DNA from: an uncultured Actinomycetes bacterium
GTDB taxonomy: Bacteria > Actinomycetota > Thermoleophilia > Gaiellales > Gaiellaceae
DNA length: 14,967 bases
Assembly (NCBI GenBank): GCA_903930195.1
Contig: CAIYXH010000236.1
Location: 1 to 14,967 of the forward strand
Direction: 5' to 3'
Shown one piece after another: positions 5,478-13,353 of the stretch (within the stretch, counting starts at the first letter, position 1; every line of letters starts with the position of its first letter). Both the position numbers and the translations under genes were made by a program. Under the pieces are notes generated by a model. It did no database searches and was not told the origin of the DNA. It saw nothing but the letters and a program-made list of their open reading frames with translations.

Positions 5478-6235
5478 GCGCCCCGTTCGATCTCGGGCTG
5501 CCGCCGCGCACCGGCGGGCTCACCCACGTGCTCGACAAGGGCCTCGGCCCGCGGGGCTGGGAGGACGTCCTGGAGATGGCGGGGGAGCACATCGACATCG
5601 TCAAGCTCGGCTGGGGCACCTCGTACGTCACCGCGAACCTCGACCGGAAGCTCGCTGTGCTCCGCGCGGCCGACAAGCCGGTCGTCATCGGGGGCACCTT
5701 CTTCGAGGCCGTCTACTCGAAGGGCAAGCTCGACGAGTACAAGCGCTGGCTCGGGGAGCTCGGCCTCACGCACGTCGAGATCTCGGACGGTGTGATCGAC
5801 CTGCCGCGCGAGCGCAAGCTCGAGCTCGTCGCCGAGTTCGCCCGCGACTTCACCGTCCTCTCCGAGGTCGGCTCCAAGGATTCGTCCGTCGAGTACACCG
5901 CGGCCGAGTGGACCTCCTGGCTCCAGGAGGAGCTCGCTGCCGGCGCCTGGAAGGTGATCGCCGAAGCGCGCGAGGGCGGCACCGCCGGCATCTTCGACTC
6001 CTCCGGGGGCATGCGCACGGAACTCGTCGGCGAGATCGCCGCTGCGGTGGGGCTCGAGCACGTGATCTTCGAGGCGCCGTCGAAGGCGTCGCAGGCCTGG
6101 TTCATCAAGCAGTTCGGTCCCGCGGTCAACCTCGGCAACATCCCGCCCGAGGAGGCCATCCCGCTCGAGACGCTGCGGCTCGGCCTCCGCGGCGACACCC
6201 TGAAGGAGGTGCTCCTTGGCAACCACCAGTCTTGA
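5474..6235 (+). CDS. comA: Phosphosulfolactate synthase
   Basis: This 253-residue TIM-barrel protein carries the full set of ComA blocks: RTGGLTHVLDKG (12-23), DIVKLGWGTS (41-50), GGTFFE (73-78), VEISDGVIDL, LSEVGSKD (129-136), AGAWKVIAEAREGGTAG (156-172), IFEAPSK (198-204), VNLGNI (218-223) and LETLRLGLRGDT (231-242). The enzyme adds sulfite to phosphoenolpyruvate to make (R)-2-phospho-3-sulfolactate. In archaea this starts coenzyme M synthesis. Related bacterial proteins serve coenzyme M synthesis in alkene-oxidising bacteria and sulfolactate formation in Bacillus spores. Here it follows the flavoprotein with an ATGA overlap, and the next gene makes sulfite, its co-substrate. No ComB phosphatase or ComC-type dehydrogenase is recognisable in the window. 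The 3' end contains the ribosome binding site and start of cysH. Confidence 0.93.
   Translation: MSAPFDLGLPPRTGGLTHVLDKGLGPRGWEDVLEMAGEHIDIVKLGWGTSYVTANLDRKLAVLRAADKPVVIGGTFFEAVYSKGKLDEYKRWLGELGLTHVEISDGVIDLPRERKLELVAEFARDFTVLSEVGSKDSSVEYTAAEWTSWLQEELAAGAWKVIAEAREGGTAGIFDSSGGMRTELVGEIAAAVGLEHVIFEAPSKASQAWFIKQFGPAVNLGNIPPEEAIPLETLRLGLRGDTLKEVLLGNHQS
6203..6210 (+). promoter_or_regulatory. Consensus ribosome binding site for cysH inside comA
   Basis: AAGGAGGT lies five bases before the TTG at 6216 and fixes that unusual start codon. It is located within the last codons of comA, so cysH begins 20 bp before comA ends. Confidence 0.8.
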
Positions 6236-6881
6236 ATTGCCGAACGACGTCGAGGCGCTGAGCGCGCAGGAGGTGCTGCGCTTCTGCCTCGAGACGTTCC
6301 CGGGCAAGGTCTCGCTCGCATGCTCCTTCCAGAAGGAGGAGACGCTGCTCCTCGACCTGCTTTTCGAGCTCGAGCCGAAGGCGCGCGTCTTCGCGATCGA
6401 CACCCATTACCTCTTCCCCGAGACCTACGCCTACTGGCGCGCGGTCGAGGAGCGCTACGACACGACCATCGAGGTCTTCGAGGGCCCGTCGGCCGAGCAG
6501 CTCGAGGCCACGCACGGCCCGAGCCTCTGGGAGACGAAGCCCGACCTCTATCTCTCGCTCGCCAAGATCGAGCCGCTCACCCGGGCGCTCCTCGACCTCG
6601 ACTGCTGGATCACCGGCGTCCGCCGCGACCAGTCGCCGACGCGCGCAAACGCGCCGAAGCTCGCCTGGGACGAGGCGCACGAGCTCTGGAAGGCGAATCC
6701 GCTCGCCGACTGGAGCGACGAGCGCTGCTGGGCCGAGATTCGCGAGCGCGGCCTGCCGTTCAACCCGCTGCACGACCAGGGGTACTCCTCGATCGGCGAC
6801 GTCCACTCGACCGTCCCCGGCTCCGGCCGTGAGGGCCGCTGGGCGGGCACCGACAAGACCGAATGTGGTCTTCATGTCTGA
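6216..6881 (+). CDS. cysH: Phosphoadenylylsulfate (PAPS) reductase
   Basis: A TTG start set by a perfect Shine-Dalgarno gives 221 residues. The PP-loop-like ACSFQKEE (35-42), IDTHYLFPET (61-70), TGVRRDQSPTRA (from 133) and the C-terminal TECGLH with catalytic Cys217 define the CysH family, which reduces activated sulfate to sulfite with thioredoxin. APS-specific reductases carry an iron-sulfur cluster on a CC pair and a CxxC. Here those places read DLYLSLAK (110-117) and IGDVHS, with no cysteines, as in E. coli CysH. It is therefore predicted to use PAPS, which agrees with the APS kinase gene directly downstream. Its product is the co-substrate of the ComA enzyme encoded just upstream. The stop overlaps the cysC start by eight bases. 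Confidence 0.93.
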   Translation: MATTSLELPNDVEALSAQEVLRFCLETFPGKVSLACSFQKEETLLLDLLFELEPKARVFAIDTHYLFPETYAYWRAVEERYDTTIEVFEGPSAEQLEATHGPSLWETKPDLYLSLAKIEPLTRALLDLDCWITGVRRDQSPTRANAPKLAWDEAHELWKANPLADWSDERCWAEIRERGLPFNPLHDQGYSSIGDVHSTVPGSGREGRWAGTDKTECGLHV

Positions 6882-7431
6882 GCGCAACGGCTTTGTCGTC
6901 TGGCTGACGGGCCTCTCCGCCGCGGGCAAGTCCACGATCGCCGGGATCGTCGCGGGCGAGCTCGAGCAGCGCGGCGTGCTCGTCGAGCGGCTCGACGGCG
7001 ATGTCGTCCGCGAGAACCTGACCAAGGACCTGGGTTTTTCCAAAGAAGATCGAGATGAGAACGTCGCGCGGATCGGCTGGGTCGCCTCGCGGGTCGCCCG
7101 CGCCGGCGCCGGTGTTGTCGTCTCCGCGATCTCGCCCTACGACGAGGCGCGCAAGATCGCCCGCAGCCGCGTCGAGGAGCACGCGGCCTTCGTCCTCGTC
7201 TACGTCGCGACATCGATCGAGGAGTGCACGCGCCGCGACCCGAAGGGCCTCTACGCCCGCGCGAACGCCGGCGAGATCGCCACGTTCACCGGCGTCTCCG
7301 ATCCGTACGAGGAGCCGGCCGACGCCGAGCTCCGCATCCAGACCGAGGGCCGCACGCCCGAGGAATCCGCCGCGCTCGTCCTCGCGAAGCTCGAGGAGCT
7401 CGGCCTGCTGCGTCAGGAGGTGGCGGCGTGA
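6874..7431 (+). CDS. cysC: Adenylylsulfate (APS) kinase
   Basis: The ATG at 6874 gives 185 residues. An in-frame GTG at 6865 would add three; neither has a strong ribosome binding site, so translation probably depends on coupling to cysH. The Walker A is GLSAAGKST (13-21), where the family commonly has GLSGAGKST. DGD (41-43), GFSKEDRDENVARIG (54-68), the AISPYDEAR segment bearing the conserved Ser87, and KGLYARA follow in the usual order. The enzyme phosphorylates APS at the 3' position to PAPS. It is a free-standing kinase, not fused to CysN. The stop overlaps the GTG of cysD. Confidence 0.93.
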   Translation: MSERNGFVVWLTGLSAAGKSTIAGIVAGELEQRGVLVERLDGDVVRENLTKDLGFSKEDRDENVARIGWVASRVARAGAGVVVSAISPYDEARKIARSRVEEHAAFVLVYVATSIEECTRRDPKGLYARANAGEIATFTGVSDPYEEPADAELRIQTEGRTPEESAALVLAKLEELGLLRQEVAA

Positions 7432-8348
7432 GCACCACGACTGCCAAGCACACGCTCTCGCATCTCGACGAGCTCGAGGCCGAGGCGATCCACATCATGC
7501 GCGAGGTCGCGGCGGAGTGCGAGCGGCCGGTGCTGCTCTTCTCGGGCGGCAAGGACTCGATCATCATGCTGCGCCTCGCCGAGAAGGCCTTCCGCCCCGG
7601 GCGGTTCCCGTTCCCGGTGATGCACGTCGACACGGGCCACAACTTCCCCGAGGTCACGGCCTACCGCGACCGGAAGATCGCCGAGCTCGGCGAGCGGCTG
7701 ATCGTCGCGAGCGTCCAGGACTCGATCGACAACGGCCGCGTCACCGAGCAGACCGGCCCGGGCGCGTCTCGCAACCAGCTGCAGACGACGACCCTGCTCG
7801 ACGCGATCGAAGAGCATCGCTTCGACGCAGCGCTCGGCGGCGCCCGCCGCGACGAGGAGCGCGCCCGCGCGAAGGAGCGGATCTTCAGCTTCCGCGACGA
7901 CTTCGGCCAGTGGAATCCGCGCGCGCAGCGGCCCGAGCTCTGGAACCTCTACAACGCCCGCATCCGCAAGGGCGAGCAGATCCGGGTCTTCCCGATCTCG
8001 AACTGGACGGAGCTCGACGTCTGGCAGTACATCGCACGTGAGGGGATCGACCTCCCGTCGATCTACTTCGCCCACGACCGCGAGGTCTTCCTGCGCGACG
8101 GGATGCTCTATGCCGTCTCCGAGTTCGTCGAGCGCTACCGGCACGAGGTGCCGTTCACGGCGACCGTTCGCTTCCGGACGGTCGGGGACATGACCTGCAC
8201 GGGCGGCGTCCAGTCCGATGCGGCCACCATCGACGCGGTCGTCACCGAGATCGCCGCCACCAAGCTCACCGAGCGCGGCCAGAGCCGCGCCGACGATCGC
8301 GCCTCCGAAGCGGCCATGGAAGACCGCAAGCGGCAGGGCTACTTCTAG
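7428..8348 (+). CDS. cysD: Sulfate adenylyltransferase subunit 2 (small subunit)
   Basis: The GTG at 7428 overlaps the cysC stop and is preceded by AGGAGGT at 7415-7421. The 306-residue protein matches the family length of about 302. It shows the PP-loop LFSGGKDS (37-44), HVDTGHNFPEV (66-76), GGARRDEERARAKERIFSFR and ISNWTELDVWQYI, all characteristic of CysD, and ends with the RKRQGYF tail. CysD is the catalytic ATP pyrophosphatase-type subunit that forms APS from ATP and sulfate. It works as a heterodimer with the GTPase CysN encoded nine bases downstream. Confidence 0.96.
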   Translation: MSTTTAKHTLSHLDELEAEAIHIMREVAAECERPVLLFSGGKDSIIMLRLAEKAFRPGRFPFPVMHVDTGHNFPEVTAYRDRKIAELGERLIVASVQDSIDNGRVTEQTGPGASRNQLQTTTLLDAIEEHRFDAALGGARRDEERARAKERIFSFRDDFGQWNPRAQRPELWNLYNARIRKGEQIRVFPISNWTELDVWQYIAREGIDLPSIYFAHDREVFLRDGMLYAVSEFVERYRHEVPFTATVRFRTVGDMTCTGGVQSDAATIDAVVTEIAATKLTERGQSRADDRASEAAMEDRKRQGYF

Positions 8349-8357
8349 GAGGCACGG

Positions 8358-9635
8358 ATGGCGACGACCGAACAGATGATGCAGTCGGAGCTGATGCGGA
8401 TCGTGACCGCCGGCTCCGTCGACGACGGCAAGTCGACCCTGATCGGCAGGCTGCTCTACGACACGAAGCAGATCATGGCCGACCAGCTCCAGCACATCGA
8501 GGAGACCTCGCAGCGCCGCGGTGACGGATACGTCAACCTCGCGCTCCTCACCGACGGCCTCCGCGCCGAGCGCGAGCAGGGGATCACGATCGACGTCGCC
8601 TACCGCTCGTTCGTCACGCCGCGCCGCCGCTTCCAGCTCGCCGACGCGCCGGGCCACGTCCAGTACACGCGGAACATGGTCACGGGCGCCTCGACCGCCG
8701 AGGCGATGGTGATCCTCGTCGACGCCCGCCTCGGCGTGATCGAGCAGACGCGGCGCCACAGCTACATCGGCGCGATGCTCGCGATCCCGCACATCGTGGT
8801 CGCGGTCAACAAGATGGATCTCGTCGAGTTCTCGGAGGAGCGCTTCCGCGAGGTCGAGGCCGACCTCAAGGCGCTCGGCGCGCAAGTCGACCTCCACGAC
8901 CTGAAGGCGATCCCGATCTCCGCGCTCTCCGGCGACAACGTCGTCGACCGCACCGACGCGATGCCCTGGTACGACGGAGGGACGCTGCTCGAGCACCTCG
9001 AGGGCGTCGAGCTCGCCGCCGACCGGAACGTCACCGACCGCCGCTTCCCCGTCCAGTGGGTCGTGCGCCCGATGACGGACGAGCACCACGACTACCGTGG
9101 GTACGCCGGCCAGGTCGCCTCGGGCATCTGGCGCCCGGGCGACGAGGTGGTCGTGCTGCCGTCGGGGAGCCGGACGCGCGTCGCCTCCGTCGACACCCTC
9201 GACGGCCAGCTCGACGAGGCGTTCCCGCCGCAGTCGGTGACGATCCGCCTCGAGGACAACATCGACGTCAGCCGCGGCGACATGCTCGCCGACCCTCAGA
9301 ACGCGCCCACCGTCGCCCGCGAGCTGACGGCCCGGGTCTGCTGGATGGGCGAGAAGCCGCTCGAGGCGCGCGCCAAGCTCTCCGTCAAGCACACGACCCG
9401 CGCCACCCGCGCGATCGTCGAGGAGCTCGTCTCCGTCGTCGACATCCACACGCTCGAGGAGCGGGAGGCGCCCGTGCAGCTCGAGCTGAACGACCTGGCC
9501 GTCGTCCGCCTCCGCCTCGCGGAGCCGCTCGCGGTCGACCCGTTCGCCCGCAACCAGGTCACGGGCTCGTTCATCCTGATCGACGAGGCGACGAACGACA
9601 CGGTCGGCGCCGGCATGGTCATCTCGGCGGAATGA
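8358..9635 (+). CDS. cysN: Sulfate adenylyltransferase subunit 1 (GTPase subunit)
   Basis: AGGAGG at 8347-8352 overlaps the cysD stop and lies five bases before the ATG. The 425-residue protein is an EF-Tu-like GTPase: G1 is GSVDDGKST (19-27), the switch region is EREQGITIDVAY, G3 is DAPGH (96-100) and G4 is NKMD (151-154). Beta-barrel domains II and III follow (from about 225) and the protein ends after GSFILIDEATNDTVGAGM. GTP hydrolysis drives APS formation by CysD. The length shows it is CysN alone, without the fused kinase domain of CysNC proteins. The stop overlaps the next start as ATGA. Confidence 0.96.
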   Translation: MATTEQMMQSELMRIVTAGSVDDGKSTLIGRLLYDTKQIMADQLQHIEETSQRRGDGYVNLALLTDGLRAEREQGITIDVAYRSFVTPRRRFQLADAPGHVQYTRNMVTGASTAEAMVILVDARLGVIEQTRRHSYIGAMLAIPHIVVAVNKMDLVEFSEERFREVEADLKALGAQVDLHDLKAIPISALSGDNVVDRTDAMPWYDGGTLLEHLEGVELAADRNVTDRRFPVQWVVRPMTDEHHDYRGYAGQVASGIWRPGDEVVVLPSGSRTRVASVDTLDGQLDEAFPPQSVTIRLEDNIDVSRGDMLADPQNAPTVARELTARVCWMGEKPLEARAKLSVKHTTRATRAIVEELVSVVDIHTLEEREAPVQLELNDLAVVRLRLAEPLAVDPFARNQVTGSFILIDEATNDTVGAGMVISAE

Positions 9636-10114
9636 CCGTGGCCCGGCTCGCGGATCCCTACCGCGACCTCGGCGTGATCGACTCGCGTGCGCCGCGCTTC
9701 AACCAGGCCTTCGTCGGCCTCGTCGCGCTCGTAGGTGCGGTCACCGGGGCGTGGTGGCTGTTCGCCCTCCTGGCGCTGCACCTCGGCGTCGGCCTCGTCT
9801 TCGGTCGGCGCTTCTGCCTCACCTGCCGCGCCTACTTCGCGCTGATCCAGCCGCGGTTCGGCGAGGGGCCGCTCGAGGACTCGCGCCCGCCGCGGGCGGC
9901 GAACATCGTCGGCTTCACGGTGCTGGCGCTGGCGGCGCTCTCGGGGGCGCTCGGTTCCGGCACGCTCGCGCTCGTCCTCGGTGCGCTCGTGACCGCCCTC
10001 GCGCTGCTCGCGTCGATCACCGGCTTCTGCACGGGCTGCGAGGCCTACAAGCTCGGCCGCCGGCTCACCGGCAAGCCGTTCGTGTCGTGCCCGCTGCCGG
10101 TTGTGCGTCCGTGA
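9632..10114 (+). CDS. DUF4395 family membrane protein with two CxxC pairs
   Basis: The 160-residue protein starts at the ATG overlapping the cysN stop. The segment IDSRAPRFNQAFVGLVAL and the later SRPPRAANIVG are typical of DUF4395. About four membrane helices are predicted (roughly 26-40, 42-58, 91-107 and 109-132). Two cysteine pairs, CLTC (62-65) and CTGCEAY (133-139), lie beside helix ends, plus Cys153 near the C-terminus. The biochemical role of the family is unknown. The cysteine pairs suggest thiol-disulfide or metal chemistry at the membrane. Translational coupling to cysN and to the TSUP exporter suggests a part in sulfur compound handling or transport, but this is inference. Confidence 0.85.
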   Translation: MTVARLADPYRDLGVIDSRAPRFNQAFVGLVALVGAVTGAWWLFALLALHLGVGLVFGRRFCLTCRAYFALIQPRFGEGPLEDSRPPRAANIVGFTVLALAALSGALGSGTLALVLGALVTALALLASITGFCTGCEAYKLGRRLTGKPFVSCPLPVVRP

Positions 10115-10992
10115 CCTGGCAGTACTCGCTCGCGGGCCTGTTCGTCGGTGTCCTCGTGGGGATGACGGGCATGGGCGGCGGCAGCCTGATGACGCCGATG
10201 CTGATCCTGCTCTTCAACTTCGATGCGAAGGTGGCCGTCGGCACCGACATCCTCCACGGCGCGATCTTCAAATCGTTCGGGGCGATCCGGCATCGTCAGC
10301 TCGGCACCGTGCACGGGAGCCTCGGTCTCTGGATGCTCGTCGGGTCGGCGCCGCTCTCGCTCGTCGGGGTGCAGATCGCGGACTCGGTCGGCGACAGCTC
10401 GATGAGCACGTTCCAGAAGGTCGTCGGCGGCGCGCTGATCGTCGGCGGCCTCGGCTTCCTCGCGAAGATGTTCGTGCGGGGGCACGGCAGCGATGCCCCG
10501 TTCGATCTCACGAGGCGCGACAAGATCCTCGCGATCGTGATCGGCGCCTTCGGCGGCTTCGTGGTCGGTCTCACGTCTGTCGGCTCGGGGACGTTCTTCG
10601 GTCTCGCGATGCTCTTCGCCTACCCGCTGACGGCGCGACGGATGGTCGGAACGGACATGTTCCACGCGGCCGTCTTGCTCTGGGTTGCCGGCGTCTCGCA
10701 CCTGCTGCACGGCGACGTCGACGGCCACGCGATGGCCTGGCTCCTCGTCGGATCGATCCCCGGGGTGCTCCTCGGCTCGCATCTCTCGGTGCGCGTCCCC
10801 GACCGCGAGTTGCGTGTCGCCTTCGGCCTGGTGCTCGTCCTCTCGGGCCTGAAGCTCGTGAACACGCCCCACGCGAACTGGATCATCGCGGTGTCGCTCG
10901 GGATCGGCGCAGTGGTGCTCGGGTGGTGGGTGGTGCGCCAATTGCGGATCCGCCGGCTGGCCGCGCGCGGCCCGCTCGAGCGGCCTGCGTAG
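10111..10992 (+). CDS. TSUP family (TauE/SafE-like) sulfite or organosulfur transporter
   Basis: The GTG overlaps the DUF4395 stop and gives 293 residues with about eight membrane helices. The two inverted halves of the family show as matching motifs: GMGGGSLMTPMLILLF followed by AVGTDILHG in the first half, and SVGSGTFFGLAMLF followed by MVGTDMFHA in the second. TSUP proteins carry sulfite, sulfoacetate, taurine or thiosulfate-like anions across the inner membrane. Known members act as exporters of sulfite or sulfonates in sulfonate metabolism. As the last gene of the sulfur block, it could export excess sulfite or the sulfonate made through ComA. The direction and substrate cannot be read from the sequence. 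Confidence 0.9.
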   Translation: MTWQYSLAGLFVGVLVGMTGMGGGSLMTPMLILLFNFDAKVAVGTDILHGAIFKSFGAIRHRQLGTVHGSLGLWMLVGSAPLSLVGVQIADSVGDSSMSTFQKVVGGALIVGGLGFLAKMFVRGHGSDAPFDLTRRDKILAIVIGAFGGFVVGLTSVGSGTFFGLAMLFAYPLTARRMVGTDMFHAAVLLWVAGVSHLLHGDVDGHAMAWLLVGSIPGVLLGSHLSVRVPDRELRVAFGLVLVLSGLKLVNTPHANWIIAVSLGIGAVVLGWWVVRQLRIRRLAARGPLERPA

Positions 10993-11005
10993 ACTTCCCC
11001 GGGCT

Positions 11006-11896
11006 GTGGCCAGGGTCATCTCGACCGCGTTCTGCGTGGCCCTCCTCGCCGCAACGGCCGCGGCGTTCGCCGTGACCGAGGGCGCGAAGACCGAGCTCTC
11101 GCCGATCTTCCACACCCTGCGGCTCGTCGGGACGTTCTCGCCGCACTGCGGCTGCGACACCCGCGCCGCGCAGTTCAGCTTCAAGCTCCGCAAGCGCGAG
11201 CACATCCGCGTCTGGATGGAGCGCGACGGGAAGCGCGCCGACACGCTCGTCTCGGGCCGCACCTACGCGCCCGGCACGGTGACCCTCTCCTTCGACGGGA
11301 TCGTCAACGGCGACGTCCTTCCGGACGGGTCGTACACGCCGGTCGTCCAGCTTCCGCACCGCACGTTCAAGCTGCCGAGCACGTTCGAGCTCGACACGCA
11401 CGCGCCGTCGGTCGTCAGCGCGAAGGCAAGCGGGCGTTTCCTCAGCTTCCACGTGAAGTATGTGCTCAGCGAGAAGGCGCACGCGGCGCTGCTCGTCGAC
11501 GGGACGCAGGTCGAGCTGACACGCTTCGAGTCGGCCGAGGGCACGCTCGCCTGGAGCGGCCTCCTCGACGGGAAGCCCGCGAAGGCGGGCGCGCACACGC
11601 TCGAGGTGGTCGCGGTCGACACCGCCGGCAACCGCTCGGCGCCCTCGCGGCCCATGACCGTCGACCTCCAGCATCTCGCGCTCGCCCGCTCCCGGATCGT
11701 CGTCCGGCCGCGAGAGCGGTTCGGCGTGGGCGTCATCTCCCGCTCGACCACGTTCGCCTGGCGGCTGAACGGTGGCCACGGCGTGCAGCACGGCGCGACG
11801 CTGCGCCTGCGGGCGCCGAAGCAGCCGGGTACCTACCACCTGTACGTCACCGCCGACGGCTCCGCGGCGAAGGCCGTCGTCGTGGTGCACGGATGA
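11006..11896 (+). CDS. Secreted or membrane-anchored protein with FlgD-type Ig-like repeats
   Basis: The GTG at 11006, 13 bases after the TSUP gene, gives 296 residues. An N-terminal hydrophobic segment (about 4-22) acts as signal peptide or anchor. Residues 45-120 hold an Ig-like domain with FDGIVNGDVLPDGSYTPVVQL (96-116), the same pattern as FlgD-type Ig-like folds. A second copy includes LAWSGLLDGKPAKAGAHTLE and AVDTAGNRS. The last 60 residues form another beta-rich segment with PKQPGTYHLYVTA. CGC at 48-50 is the only mature cysteine cluster. It is probably an extracellular structural or adhesion protein. Its stop overlaps the O-antigen ligase-like gene, linking it to surface polysaccharide. 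No catalytic motif is visible. Confidence 0.8.
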   Translation: MARVISTAFCVALLAATAAAFAVTEGAKTELSPIFHTLRLVGTFSPHCGCDTRAAQFSFKLRKREHIRVWMERDGKRADTLVSGRTYAPGTVTLSFDGIVNGDVLPDGSYTPVVQLPHRTFKLPSTFELDTHAPSVVSAKASGRFLSFHVKYVLSEKAHAALLVDGTQVELTRFESAEGTLAWSGLLDGKPAKAGAHTLEVVAVDTAGNRSAPSRPMTVDLQHLALARSRIVVRPRERFGVGVISRSTTFAWRLNGGHGVQHGATLRLRAPKQPGTYHLYVTADGSAAKAVVVVHG

Positions 11897-13353
11897 GCAA
11901 CGCCTTCGGGTATCTCGGCGGTCTCGCCGGCACGCTCGGCCTCGCCATGCTGATCCTCGCGCGGCCGCGGTCATGGCGCGTCGCCGGCCTCGCGGCGTGG
12001 CTCGTCGGCTGCGCGCTCCTTGCGATGTGGCTCGCCCCGTCAGGGCACCACCGCGTCTTCGCGGCGGCTGCCGTGCTCGGCGTCGTCGCGGCCGGGGCCC
12101 TCGCCTGGCTCTTCCTGCGGGTGCCGTGGCTCCTCGCCGTGGGCGTGCTCGTCTGCGCGCCTGCGCGGATCCCGGTGACCGTCGGCTCGACGCAGGCGAA
12201 CCTGCTGCTGCCGATGTACCTCGTCGTCGCGGCGGCGGCGATCGCGCTCCTCTGGCAGCTCTTCGGCGACGACGACCGCGCGCGCGAGCTCGGTCCGCTC
12301 GCCTGGCCGCTCGCCTCGATCGTCGCCTGGATGGGGCTCGCGTTCCTCTGGACGGGCGACGAGCGCCAGGGGGCGGTCTACCTCCTCTTCTTCGTCCTCC
12401 CGTTCGGGCTTGCCGCCGTGTGTCTCGCGCGGCTCGACTGGCGGATCGGCTGGGCGACGGTGCTCTACGTGCTCGTCGCGGCGATGGGGCTCGTCTTCGC
12501 GCTGATCGGGACGTGGCAGTACGCGACCCGCAACGTCTTCTGGAACCCGAAGGTGATCGTCGACAACGCGTACGCGCCGACGAGCTGGTTCTACCGCGTC
12601 AACTCCGTCTTCTACGACCCGTCGATCTACGGGCGCTTCCTCGTCGTCGCGATCGTCGTCGGCCTGGCGGTCGTCCTCTTCGGCACGACGCAGTCGGCGT
12701 GGCCGGCGCTGATCGTCGCGACGGTGACCTGGATCGGCCTCGCGCCGTCGTTCTCGCAGTCGAGCTTCATCGCGCTCTCGGTGGCGATCGTCGTCGGCCT
12801 GGCCGCGCTGTGGCGCCGCCGGGCCGTCTTCCCGATCGCGCTGGCGGTGGTGGCGATCGCGCTCGCGGCGGTCGCCGTGCCCCAGACCCGGCACAAGCTG
12901 CTGAACAACGCCGGGTTCTCGCACGCGACGAGCGACCGCTCCGGCCTTGTCGTCAACGGCATCAAGCTGGCGCTGCATCATCCGCTGATCGGCGTCGGCA
13001 CCGGCGACTTCCAGCACGCCTACGGCAGGCAGGAGCACCTGAACGGCTTCCGTCCGAAGAAGGCGGCGTCGCACGACGCGTTGATCACCGTGGCCGCCGA
13101 GACCGGGTTCCCGGGGCTCGCGCTGCTCGCCTGGCTGCTCGTGACGGCGTTCGGGATCCCGTTCCGGGCGAATCGGTTCACGACCGTAACCGGGCGCGCA
13201 CGGCTGGCCTTCGGGTTAGCCTTGACCGCGATCGCCGTGCACAGCCTCTTCTACAACGCACTCTTCGAGGATCCGCTCACGTGGGCGCTGATGGCCCTGT
13301 CCGTCGTGGCCGCCCGCGCGGCGGCGACGCGCGGCGCCGAGGAGCTCGCGTGA
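11893..13353 (+). CDS. O-antigen ligase/polymerase-like membrane protein (Wzy_C type)
   Basis: The ATG overlaps the preceding stop as ATGA. The 486-residue protein is highly hydrophobic with roughly ten to twelve helices. A large extracytoplasmic loop at about 335-400 holds HPLIGVGTGDFQHAY and ASHDALITVAAETGFPGLALL, which match the conserved 'npl.G.G.g.f' and 'aHN..l....e.G..G' blocks of the Wzy/WaaL family. A SFSQSSFIAL segment occupies the place of the family's SRG motif. Such enzymes polymerise or ligate undecaprenyl-linked glycans on the outer face of the membrane. It is followed, with overlap, by a PIG-L deacetylase, a common partner in glycan clusters. Ligase, polymerase or protein O-glycosylation roles cannot be separated here. 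Confidence 0.87.
   Translation: MSNAFGYLGGLAGTLGLAMLILARPRSWRVAGLAAWLVGCALLAMWLAPSGHHRVFAAAAVLGVVAAGALAWLFLRVPWLLAVGVLVCAPARIPVTVGSTQANLLLPMYLVVAAAAIALLWQLFGDDDRARELGPLAWPLASIVAWMGLAFLWTGDERQGAVYLLFFVLPFGLAAVCLARLDWRIGWATVLYVLVAAMGLVFALIGTWQYATRNVFWNPKVIVDNAYAPTSWFYRVNSVFYDPSIYGRFLVVAIVVGLAVVLFGTTQSAWPALIVATVTWIGLAPSFSQSSFIALSVAIVVGLAALWRRRAVFPIALAVVAIALAAVAVPQTRHKLLNNAGFSHATSDRSGLVVNGIKLALHHPLIGVGTGDFQHAYGRQEHLNGFRPKKAASHDALITVAAETGFPGLALLAWLLVTAFGIPFRANRFTTVTGRARLAFGLALTAIAVHSLFYNALFEDPLTWALMALSVVAARAAATRGAEELA

Noticed and set aside
6216..6881. Calling cysH an APS reductase with an iron-sulfur cluster.
   Set aside because: The CC and CxxC cluster ligands are absent, and an APS kinase gene follows.
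7413..9449. Very long open frame (678 codons) on the minus strand opposite cysD and cysN.
   Set aside because: It is a shadow frame produced by high GC and codon bias. The plus strand carries unmistakable CysD and CysN motifs, while the minus translation is low-complexity Asp/Arg/Ala/Val with no domain.
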